Of a stretch of 64,000 nt of DNA, positions 33,600 to 42,451 are shown piece by piece. Position 1 is the stretch's first letter. Each line of letters starts with the position of its first letter. The translations under genes and the position numbers were made by a program. The notes under the pieces were generated by a model. It ran no database searches. It was not told the DNA's origin and saw only the letters and a list, made by a program, of their open reading frames with translations. Source of the DNA: Myxococcus landrumus. Its GTDB lineage: Bacteria > Myxococcota > Myxococcia > Myxococcales > Myxococcaceae. Where the stretch lies: NCBI RefSeq assembly GCF_017301635.1, contig NZ_CP071091.1, positions 4,848,001 to 4,912,000 on the forward strand, in the 5' to 3' direction.

Positions 33600-34970
33600 T
33601 CAGTAGGTGAAGGTCGTCCAGGTCCCCAGGAAGTCGACATCTCCTCCTGTGACGGCCCGCAGAGAGGGCCCGGCGACGACGTGCGAGTACTCGGCGTTGA
33701 ACGTGAAGTGGCGGGTGACGCGATACCCGAGCGACACCGAGAGCTGCGCACCGGTGTACCGCGCATCCGAAACCGAGGGCGCAACGAGGACGCCCCCTGG
33801 CGGTGTGTAGACAGCGTCGTGGACCGACTGCCGGAAGAAGAAGACGCAGCCCGCCTCCAGCGTGACGGCGTCGAGTTCCCACTGAACGAGCGGATGCACC
33901 TCGTAGAGGTTCGACGGGTAGATCAACGGCAGCGCACTGAAGAAGGTCTGGTTCGGGAAGTACGCATGGAAGGTGGAGACCCGCCCATCGTCGGCGCGTC
34001 CATCTCCACTCAGCGCGTCGCCTCGTACGCCCAGCCGCAGCGGCGCGAAGGGCAGCCGCTGCCACAGTCCACCGGCCAGCCCCCACGCCAGAATCCGGGC
34101 GTCGCCCACCGTGCCGAACTGCGCGAGCGCGTGCCCGATGTATTCGAATCCGCTTCCGGTCTGCCCAAAGGCTCGCACGCCGAAGGCATGGCGCACCTCA
34201 CGTCCTTGCACGTCTCCATACGTCACCGAAGGACGACCGCGCCCCAGGTAGAAGGCCTCGAGCGAGAACAGCTTTCGCGGCAGGACCGCCACGGTCGCGT
34301 AGACGCCCCAGAACGGATTCCGCGCCGACGGAGCATCGTCGAGCACGCCGCGTTCGAGCAGGGGCACGACACCGCCGAACCCCTCCACGCTCCAGTCCGC
34401 GCCCGTGAGCGTGAGACGGGCGATGTCGAACGCCTGGCGGACGTTGGTTCCATCCCGAATGCCCACCCACCGCGTGGACCCCAGCGCCATCTCCTGGCGC
34501 CCCACCCGGGCCACGAACCGGACGTCTCGGGACGTGGCGCTCCACTCGACAAAGGCCTGCTGCACGTCGAACAGGTCACTTCCGGGTGGTTCATCTCGGG
34601 TCGGCGCGCCGAGCGCGTAGTGCCCTCCCCACTGGACGAAGGCCCGGAAGGGCCCCCCATGGGCATCGACATGCAGCAGGTTGCGCGAGAACAGGACGCT
34701 CTCGGGCATCGGACCAGCCAGGCCGTCCGTCAGCTCGTAGCCGAGCCGATGCTGACCTCCAAGCGAGAGAGACACCTGCTCTCCGAGCGGGATGTTCTTG
34801 ACGCGGTCGAACGGGTCATCGGCGGGGCGACGGGAGGGTTCCGACCCGACCTCCGGAGAGTGGCTCCCGGCGTCCCGTGGCTCGGGGCCATCCTCCGCCC
34901 GAGCCGCCCGCGACACGGCAAGCATCCCGAAGACGATGAGGAAGCATGCGCTCCGCGAACCACGCAGCAT
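33600..34970 (-). CDS. Alginate-export-type outer membrane porin
   Basis: 456 residues. A signal peptide (about 1-27, ending AARAED) is followed by alternating amphipathic beta strands to the C-terminus, ending in an aromatic residue (TTFTY), as outer-membrane barrels do. The pattern VRFVARVGRQEMALGSTRWVGIRDGTNVRQAFD is characteristic of the alginate-export domain family. It probably forms an outer-membrane channel for a small solute or for the pathway encoded by this operon. ATG 34970 is chosen over 34985 because it has a better-spaced GGGG site. Confidence 0.85.
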   Translation of the reverse strand: MLRGSRSACFLIVFGMLAVSRAARAEDGPEPRDAGSHSPEVGSEPSRRPADDPFDRVKNIPLGEQVSLSLGGQHRLGYELTDGLAGPMPESVLFSRNLLHVDAHGGPFRAFVQWGGHYALGAPTRDEPPGSDLFDVQQAFVEWSATSRDVRFVARVGRQEMALGSTRWVGIRDGTNVRQAFDIARLTLTGADWSVEGFGGVVPLLERGVLDDAPSARNPFWGVYATVAVLPRKLFSLEAFYLGRGRPSVTYGDVQGREVRHAFGVRAFGQTGSGFEYIGHALAQFGTVGDARILAWGLAGGLWQRLPFAPLRLGVRGDALSGDGRADDGRVSTFHAYFPNQTFFSALPLIYPSNLYEVHPLVQWELDAVTLEAGCVFFFRQSVHDAVYTPPGGVLVAPSVSDARYTGAQLSVSLGYRVTRHFTFNAEYSHVVAGPSLRAVTGGDVDFLGTWTTFTY

Positions 34971-34993
34971 GAAGACGCCCCGCATCCTCTCGC

Positions 34994-36838
34994 TCAGAAC
35001 GCCCAGCAGGCGCAGCCCAGGAGCCCCCAGAACGTCGGGTCCTCCGCGACGGGCACCGGCCGTTGCCACGCCCCGGAGCCATGGGCATGCACTCCACAAC
35101 CCGCATGGGGCGCATGAGGCGGAGCCACTGCGGCTCTCGCGGCGGCCTGTGCGGCCCCACCGAAGCTCCGCACCGGCGACCAGTCCGGCATCGCCAGAGG
35201 CAGCGGTGGAGCAAGCTCCGCGAAGCCTCCAGTCCCGTGCACGACCTTGCCCCCCAGAATCGTGAGCACGGACTCCAGTTGGGCAATCGCATCCGCGGGG
35301 ACGCTGAAGTAGTCCGCCGAAAGCACGGCGAGGTCCGCGAACTGCCCCACGGCGAGCTGCCCTTTCTTGCCGGACTCCGACGAGAACCAGGTGTTGCACT
35401 CGGTCCAGAGCCGCAACGCGGTCTCCCGGTCGAGCAGCGCGTCCTCACCGGAGAGCGGAGTCCCAGCGACTGTCTTGCCCGTGACCAGCCACGCCAGGCA
35501 GACCCATGGATTGTAGGACGCGACCCGCGTGGCATCCGTCCCAGCGCCCACGGGGACGCCAGCGGCGAGCATGCGGGCAACGGGCGGCGTCTGGGCCGCG
35601 GCCGCCGCGCCATAGCGCTCCACGAAGTACTCGCCCTGATAGGCCATCCGGTGCTGCACCGCGATGCCACCGCCGAGCGCCGCGATGCGGTCGATGTTCC
35701 GCTCGGAGACGGTCTCCGCGTGGTCGAAGAACCAGTGCAACCCCTGGAAGGGCATCTCCCGGTTGACCCGTTCAAAGACATCCAGGGCGCGCGAGATGCT
35801 CTCGTCGTAGGTCGCGTGCAGCCGCCATGGCCAACGGTGTTCGACCAGCAATCGGACGACGTCCTCCAGCTCCCCTTCCATGCCCTCCGGCAGCTCCGGG
35901 CGCGGTTCGCGGAAGTCCTCGAAGTCCGCGGCGGAGAAGACGAGCATCTCTCCGGCGCCATTGTGGCGGAAGTGCTCGCTCCCCTGTCCGGGCTGGACCT
36001 GCTTCGTCCAGGAGCGGAAGTCGGCGACCTCCGCGCCCTTGTTCTGCGTGAACAGGTTGTAGGCGATGCGCAGCGTGAGCCCGCCCTCGTCGGCGAGCTT
36101 CTGCACGACAGCGTAGTCGTCGGGGTAGTTCTGGAAGCCACCACCCGCGTCGATGACGCCCGTGATGCCCAGACGGTTCAACTCCCGCATGAAGTGGCGC
36201 GTCGAGTTCTCCTGATACTCTCGAGGCAGCTTCGGCCCCTTCGCCAGGGTCGCGTAGAGCAGCTGCGCGTTGGGCTTCGCGAGCAGGAGGCCCGTGGGAT
36301 TCCCGTGCCGGTCCCGCTGGATTTCACCTCCAGGTGGGTTCGGGGTGTCCCGGGTGTAACCGCACGCACGGAGCGCCGCCCCGTTGAGCAGTGCGCGGTC
36401 GTAGAGATGGAGGATGAAGACCGGCGTCTCGGGCGCGGCGACGTTCAACTCCTCGAGCGTCGGCAGGCGTCGCTCGGCGAACTGGAGCTCGGTGAAGCCC
36501 CCCACCACCCGCACCCACTGAGGGGCGGGCGTGATGGCCACCTGCTGACGCAGCATCCGCATCGCATCCGCGAGCGACCGGACGCCGTCCCAGCGCAGCT
36601 CGAGGTTGTAGTTGAGCCCCCCGCGAATGAGGTGGGTATGACTGTCGATGAGTCCCGGCACGACACGGCGGCCACCCAGGTCGAGCACCCGGGTGCCCGC
36701 CCCCCGCGTCTTGAGGATTTCGCTGGCCGTCCCCACCGCGGAGAACCGGCCGTCCGTGATGGCGACGGCTTCGGCCTCCGAGGCGCCCGGCTTCAGCGTG
36801 GTGAACCGGCCGTGGTGCAGAATCAAATCGGGAGGCAT
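34994..36838 (-). CDS. YtcJ-type metal-dependent amidohydrolase
   Basis: 614 residues of the amidohydrolase superfamily. The N-terminal beta sandwich is followed by the metal site GLIDSHTHL (HxH), a later HATYDESI and FDHAETVSERN (metal/substrate His residues), and a late AGTDATRVASYNPW with the catalytic Asp. YtcJ-type enzymes hydrolyse amides or related C-N bonds of unidentified substrates. No signal peptide at ATG 36838. It lies between the XapX and porin genes in the operon, which suggests that a compound entering via the porin is hydrolysed here. Confidence 0.9.
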   Translation of the reverse strand: MPPDLILHHGRFTTLKPGASEAEAVAITDGRFSAVGTASEILKTRGAGTRVLDLGGRRVVPGLIDSHTHLIRGGLNYNLELRWDGVRSLADAMRMLRQQVAITPAPQWVRVVGGFTELQFAERRLPTLEELNVAAPETPVFILHLYDRALLNGAALRACGYTRDTPNPPGGEIQRDRHGNPTGLLLAKPNAQLLYATLAKGPKLPREYQENSTRHFMRELNRLGITGVIDAGGGFQNYPDDYAVVQKLADEGGLTLRIAYNLFTQNKGAEVADFRSWTKQVQPGQGSEHFRHNGAGEMLVFSAADFEDFREPRPELPEGMEGELEDVVRLLVEHRWPWRLHATYDESISRALDVFERVNREMPFQGLHWFFDHAETVSERNIDRIAALGGGIAVQHRMAYQGEYFVERYGAAAAAQTPPVARMLAAGVPVGAGTDATRVASYNPWVCLAWLVTGKTVAGTPLSGEDALLDRETALRLWTECNTWFSSESGKKGQLAVGQFADLAVLSADYFSVPADAIAQLESVLTILGGKVVHGTGGFAELAPPLPLAMPDWSPVRSFGGAAQAAARAAVAPPHAPHAGCGVHAHGSGAWQRPVPVAEDPTFWGLLGCACWAF

Positions 36839-36851
36839 GGGGCGAATCCGT

Positions 36852-37121
36852 TCAGGGATGGGGACTTGGGGGAGGCATGTCCGCCGGAGGAGCGGGAGAC
36901 ACACCGGTGACCTTCGGAACACACTCCTCGGAGATCCACGCCGCCGTGAGCGGCTCGCGACGGAGCAGCCGGCGCCCGACCGGCACGAGCTGCTCCCCGA
37001 GCAGGATTCCCAGCAGCCCCGCCAGCGCGACGAGCGGCGGCGCCGGAGAACGAACCCCCAGCAGGCCGTAGATGCAGCCGACCAGCGCCCCGGCGCAAAT
37101 CGACACGAGATAGATTTTCAT
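36852..37121 (-). CDS. XapX-domain small membrane protein
   Basis: 89 residues, two membrane helices (about 4-22 and 28-46). The XapX signature is seen: YLVSICAGALVGCIYGLLGVRSPAPP and LVALAGLLGILLGEQL. The C-terminal third is a charged, proline-rich tail. XapX proteins are often found next to isochorismatase-family and amidohydrolase genes, as here, but their role is unknown. Start ATG 37121. Confidence 0.88.
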   Translation of the reverse strand: MKIYLVSICAGALVGCIYGLLGVRSPAPPLVALAGLLGILLGEQLVPVGRRLLRREPLTAAWISEECVPKVTGVSPAPPADMPPPSPHP

Positions 37122-37139
37122 GAGCAGCGCGCCGGTGGT

Positions 37140-37796
37140 TCAGTGACCGCCCTCACCACCGCCGAACATCGTCTTCGCGTAGAGCAGGCCGATGCCGTAG
37201 GCGCCGCCCGACTCCTTCGCGACGTTCACGACGGCGTCGTACGTCTTGCTGCGAGCCCAGTCGCGCTGCAGCTCGAGCAGGTACTGGAGCGACGTCATCG
37301 GACGCACACCCGCCTGAATCATGCGCGCCATCGCCTGCTCATGGGCCTCCGTGGAGACGTCACCACACGCATCCGCGATGACGTAGACCTCGAAGCCCTG
37401 GTCCAGGGCCGAAAGCGCGGGACCGACGATGCACACCGACGTCCAGAGGCCCGCCAGGACGATGCGCGACTTGCCGATGGCGTTGACACGCTCGGCGATG
37501 TGGGGGTCCTCCCAGGTGTTCATCGAGGTCCGGTCGATGGCCTCATCTTCCGGAAACGCGTGCTTGAGCTCGGTGAACATCGGGCCGGAGAACGACTTCG
37601 CGGCGACGGTGGTGAGGATTCTCGACACGTTGAACACGCGCGCCGCTCCGGCGATGAGCGACACGTGGGTGCGCAATTGGTTCGCGTGAATCGAATGCGT
37701 CGCGAACGCCATCTGCGGCTGGAAGTCGATGAGAATCAGCGTGTGGTCGCTGGGGTTGAGAAGCGTCTTGCCAGGGGCTGCGGTCGCGGTCGCCAT
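37140..37796 (-). CDS. Isochorismatase-family hydrolase (YcaC-like)
   Basis: 218 residues. The catalytic triad of the cysteine-hydrolase family is complete: Asp in LILIDFQPQM, Lys in VAAKSFSG, Cys in LWTSVCIVG. Members hydrolyse amides, ureas or isochorismate; YcaC-like proteins have unknown substrates. First gene of the leftward operon with XapX, amidohydrolase, porin and two membrane proteins. A paralogue lies at 54652. The 230-bp gap to the divergent flavoenzyme gene is relatively AT-rich and probably holds the promoters for both directions. Confidence 0.9.
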   Translation of the reverse strand: MATATAAPGKTLLNPSDHTLILIDFQPQMAFATHSIHANQLRTHVSLIAGAARVFNVSRILTTVAAKSFSGPMFTELKHAFPEDEAIDRTSMNTWEDPHIAERVNAIGKSRIVLAGLWTSVCIVGPALSALDQGFEVYVIADACGDVSTEAHEQAMARMIQAGVRPMTSLQYLLELQRDWARSKTYDAVVNVAKESGGAYGIGLLYAKTMFGGGEGGH

Positions 37797-38026
37797 GGGG
37801 TGCCCTTCCGTGGAATGGCAACACCTTCGCCTGCTCGCATGGTCGTCACAATTGGCAAACAGGAGATGGTTCGCATCAATTCTTTAGATGGCATCAAACA
37901 TAGACATCTGCCTTCAGGTGGGCGCCCCGGGGAGGCACCGGGTGTCCGTCACGGGAGGTGCGAACCCACCCAATTGTTGGGAGGGCGGCCTCGGGATAGA
38001 AATCTCCGACGACGAAGGAGGAGTGA

Positions 38027-39475
38027 ATGTCGAGTCGAACCGTCTCCCGGAGAACGTTGCTTCAAGGTGCGTTGGTGGCAGTGGCTTTCAATCCCATGAG
38101 CCGGAGCTGGGCCTCCACGCAGGAGGCTGGCGCGGTCCCCCTTCCGCCACTCGATGGCGAGTTGCTGATGGACACGGCATCACGGACCGCGGCGACGGAG
38201 GACTTCGGTCACATCCTCCACCGCACGCCGTGGGCGGTGCTCGTTCCCGGCTCGGTGAAGGATATCGTGGCCATGGTCCGCTTCGCGCGGCGCCAGGGAT
38301 TGAAGATTGCCGCCTCTCGCGGGCTCGGTGAGAGCCACAGCACCTTTGGCCAGTCCCAGGTGCCGGCGGGCATCGTCATCGACATGTCCACGCTGTCGAC
38401 CATCCACGAGGTGGGTGAGGACAGCGCCTGGGTGGACGCGGGCGTCCGGTGGCACGAATTGCTCCAGGCCGCGCTCCCCAGCGGCAAGAGCCCCCCGGTG
38501 CTGACCGACTACATCGAGCTGAGCATCGGTGGGACGCTGTCAGCCGGAGGCATCGGCGGGCAAGCGTTCCGCTGGGGCCTCCAAGTGGACAACGTCCTGG
38601 AGATGGATGTCGTCACAGGTCGGGGTGAGCTCGTGCGGTGCTCGCGCTGGCGTGAGCGGCCCCTGTTCGACGCCGTGCGCTCGGGCCTGGGCCAGTTCGG
38701 AATCATCGTGCGAGCGAAGGTGCGGCTCGTCGATGTGCCGCCCCGCGCGCGGACGTACCTCGCGACGTATGACGACCTCCACCGCTTCCTCGAGGACCAG
38801 CGGCGGCTCATCGAGGACGGTCGCTTCGACTACGTCGAGGGCTCCGTCGTCTCCTCCAAAGGGGGCCGGGCGTATCAGCTCGAGGTGGTGAAGTACTTCA
38901 CCCCGGGCTCGGAGCCGCAGGATTCCAGGCTGCTCGCCGGTCTGGGCTTCCTGCCGGGAACGCTCCAGGTGAGCGACGGCAGCTACTTCGACTTCGCCAA
39001 CCGGCTCGCGCCGCTGATTGAGTTGCTCAAGCAGCTCGGTGTCTGGGGCTTCCCGCATCCGTGGCTGGACATGTTCGTCCCCGCCCGCTCCGCCGAGGCC
39101 TTCGTCCAGGAGGTCCTCGCACAGACCACCGAGGCCGACATGGGACAGGGGCCCATCCTCCTCTACCCCTTCCGCTCCTCGGCGCTGACCACGCCCTTCC
39201 TGCGCACGCCCAACGACAGACACGTCTTCCTCTTCTCGCTGCTGCGCACGGCCATTCCACCGACGCCAGAGACCGTCGCCTCCCTCCTGCAGAAGAACCG
39301 CGCCATCTTCGACCGGCTCACGGCCATCGGCGGGAAGATCTACCCCGTCGATGCCGTGTCCCTGAGCCCCGCGGACTGGCGCCGCCACTTCCACCCTGGC
39401 TGGGAGCGGTTCGAGCACGCGAAGCGGCGCTACGACCCGGACCGCATCCTCACGCCGGGTCAGGGCATCTTCTGA
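38027..39475 (+). CDS. Tat-exported FAD oxidoreductase, cytokinin dehydrogenase-like
   Basis: 482 residues. A twin-arginine signal (SRRTLLQGALVAVAF) is followed by a PCMH-type FAD domain (about 55-230) and a C-terminal domain of the cytokinin-dehydrogenase type. The segment LTDYIELSIGGTLSAGGI, then QVDNVLEMDVVTGRGE, is strikingly like plant CKX enzymes, and the later WLDMFVP also fits. The region of the flavin-linking His reads GLGESHSTFGQ rather than GHS, so covalent attachment is uncertain. It probably oxidises a substrate in the periplasm. It overlaps the next, convergent gene by 16 bp. Confidence 0.85.
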   Translation: MSSRTVSRRTLLQGALVAVAFNPMSRSWASTQEAGAVPLPPLDGELLMDTASRTAATEDFGHILHRTPWAVLVPGSVKDIVAMVRFARRQGLKIAASRGLGESHSTFGQSQVPAGIVIDMSTLSTIHEVGEDSAWVDAGVRWHELLQAALPSGKSPPVLTDYIELSIGGTLSAGGIGGQAFRWGLQVDNVLEMDVVTGRGELVRCSRWRERPLFDAVRSGLGQFGIIVRAKVRLVDVPPRARTYLATYDDLHRFLEDQRRLIEDGRFDYVEGSVVSSKGGRAYQLEVVKYFTPGSEPQDSRLLAGLGFLPGTLQVSDGSYFDFANRLAPLIELLKQLGVWGFPHPWLDMFVPARSAEAFVQEVLAQTTEADMGQGPILLYPFRSSALTTPFLRTPNDRHVFLFSLLRTAIPPTPETVASLLQKNRAIFDRLTAIGGKIYPVDAVSLSPADWRRHFHPGWERFEHAKRRYDPDRILTPGQGIF

Positions 39476-40935
39476 GCGACGGGGGGCCCGAACCATCGGG
39501 TCAGGGCCTCATGCAGCCCCAGGTCCGTGCCCTCTCCGACCCACGCGACGTGCCCGTCCGGTCGAATCAGCACCGCGACGGGCGCGGAGACGGCACCGAG
39601 CACCGGGAGCTCCCACGCCCCCGTGTAGCGAGCATCGACCCGCCGGACCCGGTCCTCCCAGGGCGTGATGTCAGGAGTGCCGGGCTCGCCCAGGTTGAGC
39701 AGCACGGGCCGCGCGTCGTGCAGCAGGTGGAACACGCGCCGCGGGCCCTCCTCGGTGACCAGGTCAAGGTCCGGCATGCGGCGCCCGAGCAGCGGGTGTC
39801 CGCTGCCCAGGTCGTAGTGGACGTCCAGCCCCGACATCAGCGCCGCGTACTGCTTGCGGGGCTCGTCCATCCGCAGCAGCTCCGCCAGCGTCTCGCGCAC
39901 GGCATCCATCCGCGCATCCCCTCGGCTGAGCGCGGTCTGCGCCATGGTCTTGCGCAGCGCACGGGCCGCGACGGGGTGCCGCTCGGCCTGGTACGTGTCG
40001 AGCAGGCTCTCCGGAGAGACGCCGCGCACGACCTGGGCCAGCTTCCACCCCAGGTTCACGGCATCCTGCACCCCCAGGTTCAGCCCCTGTCCGCCCATCG
40101 GTGAGTGCACGTGCGCCGCGTCACCGGCCAGGAGCACTCGCCGGTCGCGGTAGGACGCCGCCTGTCGCGTCATGTCGGTGAACCGCGAGAGGGACGTGGC
40201 GCGGCTCAGGCCGTAGTCCGTCCCGTAGAGCGCGACGAGCCCCTCGCGCAGCCCCTCGAGGGTCGGCGCGTCACCCGAGCCGACCTGCTCCTCTCTCAGC
40301 ACGACGCCCACCCGCCCGTCCTCCAGCTTGCCCATGGCGTAGGTGCCCTTCTCGTCCCGGCGGATGCCGAACGCCGGTGCGCCCGTCATCTCGACCTCGG
40401 CGATGAGGTAGCTGATGGACGCGTCCCACCCCGGGAACTCGATGCCCGCCGCCTTGCGGATGAGGCTGCGCCCCCCGTCACACCCGACGAGGTACCGCGC
40501 CCGCAACATGCGGCCGTCGGACAGCTCCACATCGACATGGGTGTCGTCCTGCGTGAAGCCCGTCACCTCGCACCCTCGATAGATGGGCACCGCCAGCTCG
40601 CCCACCCACTCGGCCAGGATGCGCTCGAAGCGCTCCTGCATGAGCGCGAGCCCATGGTTGTGACGCGTCGGGAAGTCGCTGAGGTCCAGGAGCGTCTGCC
40701 CGAACGCGACGTTCTGGACCGCCTGCCCTTGCGAGGTGAAGCGCTCGACGACCCCGCGCTGCGCGAGCACCTCCAGGCTGCGCGCATGCAGGCCACGCGA
40801 GCGAGAGCCGACGACGTCCTGGCTGGCGCGCCGCTCGACGACGACGACGTCCACCCGCGCCAACGCCAACTCCGCCGCCAGCATCAGCCCGGTCGGGCCC
40901 CCTCCAGCAATCACCACTGAGTGCAGTGTCACCAT
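39460..40935 (-). CDS. FAD-dependent aromatic monooxygenase (TfdB/PheA, rifampicin-monooxygenase-like)
   Basis: 491 residues, class A flavin monooxygenase. GGGPTGLMLA (8-18) and the conserved arginine block RSRGLHARSLEVL bind FAD; the DG motif GCDGGRSLIRK and the second FAD motif LLAGDAAHVHSPMGGQGLN are intact. A C-terminal thioredoxin-like domain (about 370-491), seen in phenol hydroxylases and rifampicin monooxygenases, is present. The likely role is hydroxylation of an aromatic compound or an antibiotic. Start ATG 40935; no regulator lies adjacent. Confidence 0.9.
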   Translation of the reverse strand: MVTLHSVVIAGGGPTGLMLAAELALARVDVVVVERRASQDVVGSRSRGLHARSLEVLAQRGVVERFTSQGQAVQNVAFGQTLLDLSDFPTRHNHGLALMQERFERILAEWVGELAVPIYRGCEVTGFTQDDTHVDVELSDGRMLRARYLVGCDGGRSLIRKAAGIEFPGWDASISYLIAEVEMTGAPAFGIRRDEKGTYAMGKLEDGRVGVVLREEQVGSGDAPTLEGLREGLVALYGTDYGLSRATSLSRFTDMTRQAASYRDRRVLLAGDAAHVHSPMGGQGLNLGVQDAVNLGWKLAQVVRGVSPESLLDTYQAERHPVAARALRKTMAQTALSRGDARMDAVRETLAELLRMDEPRKQYAALMSGLDVHYDLGSGHPLLGRRMPDLDLVTEEGPRRVFHLLHDARPVLLNLGEPGTPDITPWEDRVRRVDARYTGAWELPVLGAVSAPVAVLIRPDGHVAWVGEGTDLGLHEALTRWFGPPVAQKMP

Positions 40936-41222
40936 GGCTCGGTCCTCCTGCGCGTGGAACGAAACGGGCGAGGGTGGAACACGAGGTGGGGGGCTTGCGG
41001 CAATACCCGGGGTCTGTCATTTGCTGGCAGTGGAGAGAACGAGGAGGGCTGTCAGCGCGGAGGAAAGCCCCCCGCGACACGCCGTGCCCGTCCGCGCCAG
41101 ACACCCTGTCGTTCACCGCCTCGAAATGCGCGGGCACCACATCCCCTCAGGCCAGAATGCCCAGGGATGCGGTGCCCGTGAGACTCACCTGCCCCCTCGA
41201 ACGAGAGGGCAGGCGCGCGGTC

Positions 41223-41987
41223 TTAGTAGAGGACGTTCAGCGCGGTGATGTCCGTGCTGGTCCACTCACCCGTCTCCGTCGAGCGGAAGCAGGAGTTCAT
41301 GATGGAGCCGCCCACCGTGGCGGTGGACGGGGTGCCGTTGATGAGGATGGCGCCCACGCCCGCCGCGCCCTCGTTGCCGCCGGAGCCGCAGCTGATGGAG
41401 CGGTTGTAGTAGTCAGAGTGACGGAAGCCGATGGCGTGACCCAGCTCGTGCGTGATGACGTGCTCGTTCACGTCCACGCTGTAGCTCTGCAGGCCCGTGC
41501 CGATGTTGATGGTCCCGTAGGGCAGGCCGCCCGAGGGGAAGCCCGCGGAGCCGCCCGCGCCGGACATGGTCGTCGCGGTGATGTTCGCGTTGCAGCCCGT
41601 GGTGGGCCCGCGCGCCATCGTGAAGGAGAGGCCCAGGCCGTTGTAGTTGGCGATGGCCAGGTCCAGGCCCTGGCTGAGCCGGCTGTAGCTGTTGAACCCG
41701 GCGGTGGGGTTGACGCAGATCTTCCGCACGGTCGAGCTCACCAGGTTGGTCGTCCGGTACTGCTCCGGGCCTTCCGACTGGAGCATCTCGCGGGACGCCT
41801 CGAGCGTCACGTGAGCGTCCTGGCCCACGTACACCGCGTCGTCGACGACCATGATGTCGTTGGACGGGAAGCCCGCCTTGAGCAGATTGGAGACGATCTC
41901 CTCGTTGTTATTGCCCTCCACGTCGGAACCGCAACCAACCATCAGCGCGCCACAGCTCGCCACGAGGACTGCCGCCTGCTTGAGCAT
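41223..41987 (-). CDS. M57-type (HEIGH) metalloprotease lipoprotein, short form
   Basis: 254 residues. The lipoprotein signal has Cys19 (GALMVGC). A propeptide-like region (NEEIVSNLLKAGFPSNDIMVVDDAVYV) is followed by the zinc site HVITHELGHAIGFRHSDYYNRS, i.e. HExxHxxGxxH. Cysteines are paired around it. M57 proteases are typical secreted enzymes of myxobacteria. A longer paralogue at 46837, on the opposite strand, shares this layout and carries two extra LCCL domains; this copy ends directly after the protease domain (DITALNVLY). Confidence 0.9.
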   Translation of the reverse strand: MLKQAAVLVASCGALMVGCGSDVEGNNNEEIVSNLLKAGFPSNDIMVVDDAVYVGQDAHVTLEASREMLQSEGPEQYRTTNLVSSTVRKICVNPTAGFNSYSRLSQGLDLAIANYNGLGLSFTMARGPTTGCNANITATTMSGAGGSAGFPSGGLPYGTINIGTGLQSYSVDVNEHVITHELGHAIGFRHSDYYNRSISCGSGGNEGAAGVGAILINGTPSTATVGGSIMNSCFRSTETGEWTSTDITALNVLY

Positions 41988-42451
41988 TTCCGTTTCCTCT
42001 GGTTCGGGGGATCACGCCGCCGCCTGTCCATCCCACCAGCCGCGGTCGGCGTGTCGTGGCATTGAGCAACTGTCGGGCCACTCAACCCGACAGACGTGAA
42101 TAGCGAGCATTCGTTGAATTGCATGGAGCATCGGCACTCCAGGTCTCATGGAGGCAGGCGTAAAGGAACCTGACACCCGAGGACGTAAAGCGGTGCCATG
42201 GCGACGTTTTTGTTCCAGCCGCGGGGGCGCTCCCGTTTCGGACAGTGCTGTCTTTCAATCAGCCATTGACCCTGGGGTCGCACTCACCCTTGAACACGCA
42301 AGCGGCGGGGCCCAGCGAAACAATGCGCTGCTGGATGAAGCTGCCGCCGTCGTGCGTCTGCGTCAAGGTTCGCGACGCAGCGCGCCTGGGTGCAACACCG
42401 GCGCAGCTGTTGATTCCCGGCGCTCACGGCGGAAGCACGTGTCTGGCTGCA
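41988..42451. other. 464-bp intergenic region, no supported gene
   Basis: It lies upstream of the M57 gene and downstream of the leftward haem-motif lipoprotein. It holds a locally AT-richer stretch at 42090-42150 that may contain the M57 promoter. A short reading frame on the minus strand (about 42270-42380, ending CVFKGECDPRVNG) looks protein-like but has no start or homologue that I recognise, so it is not called. Confidence 0.4.

Noticed and set aside
42270-42400. Short minus-strand frame ending CVFKGECDPRVNG
   Set aside because: No plausible start codon, ribosome site or homologue recognised.
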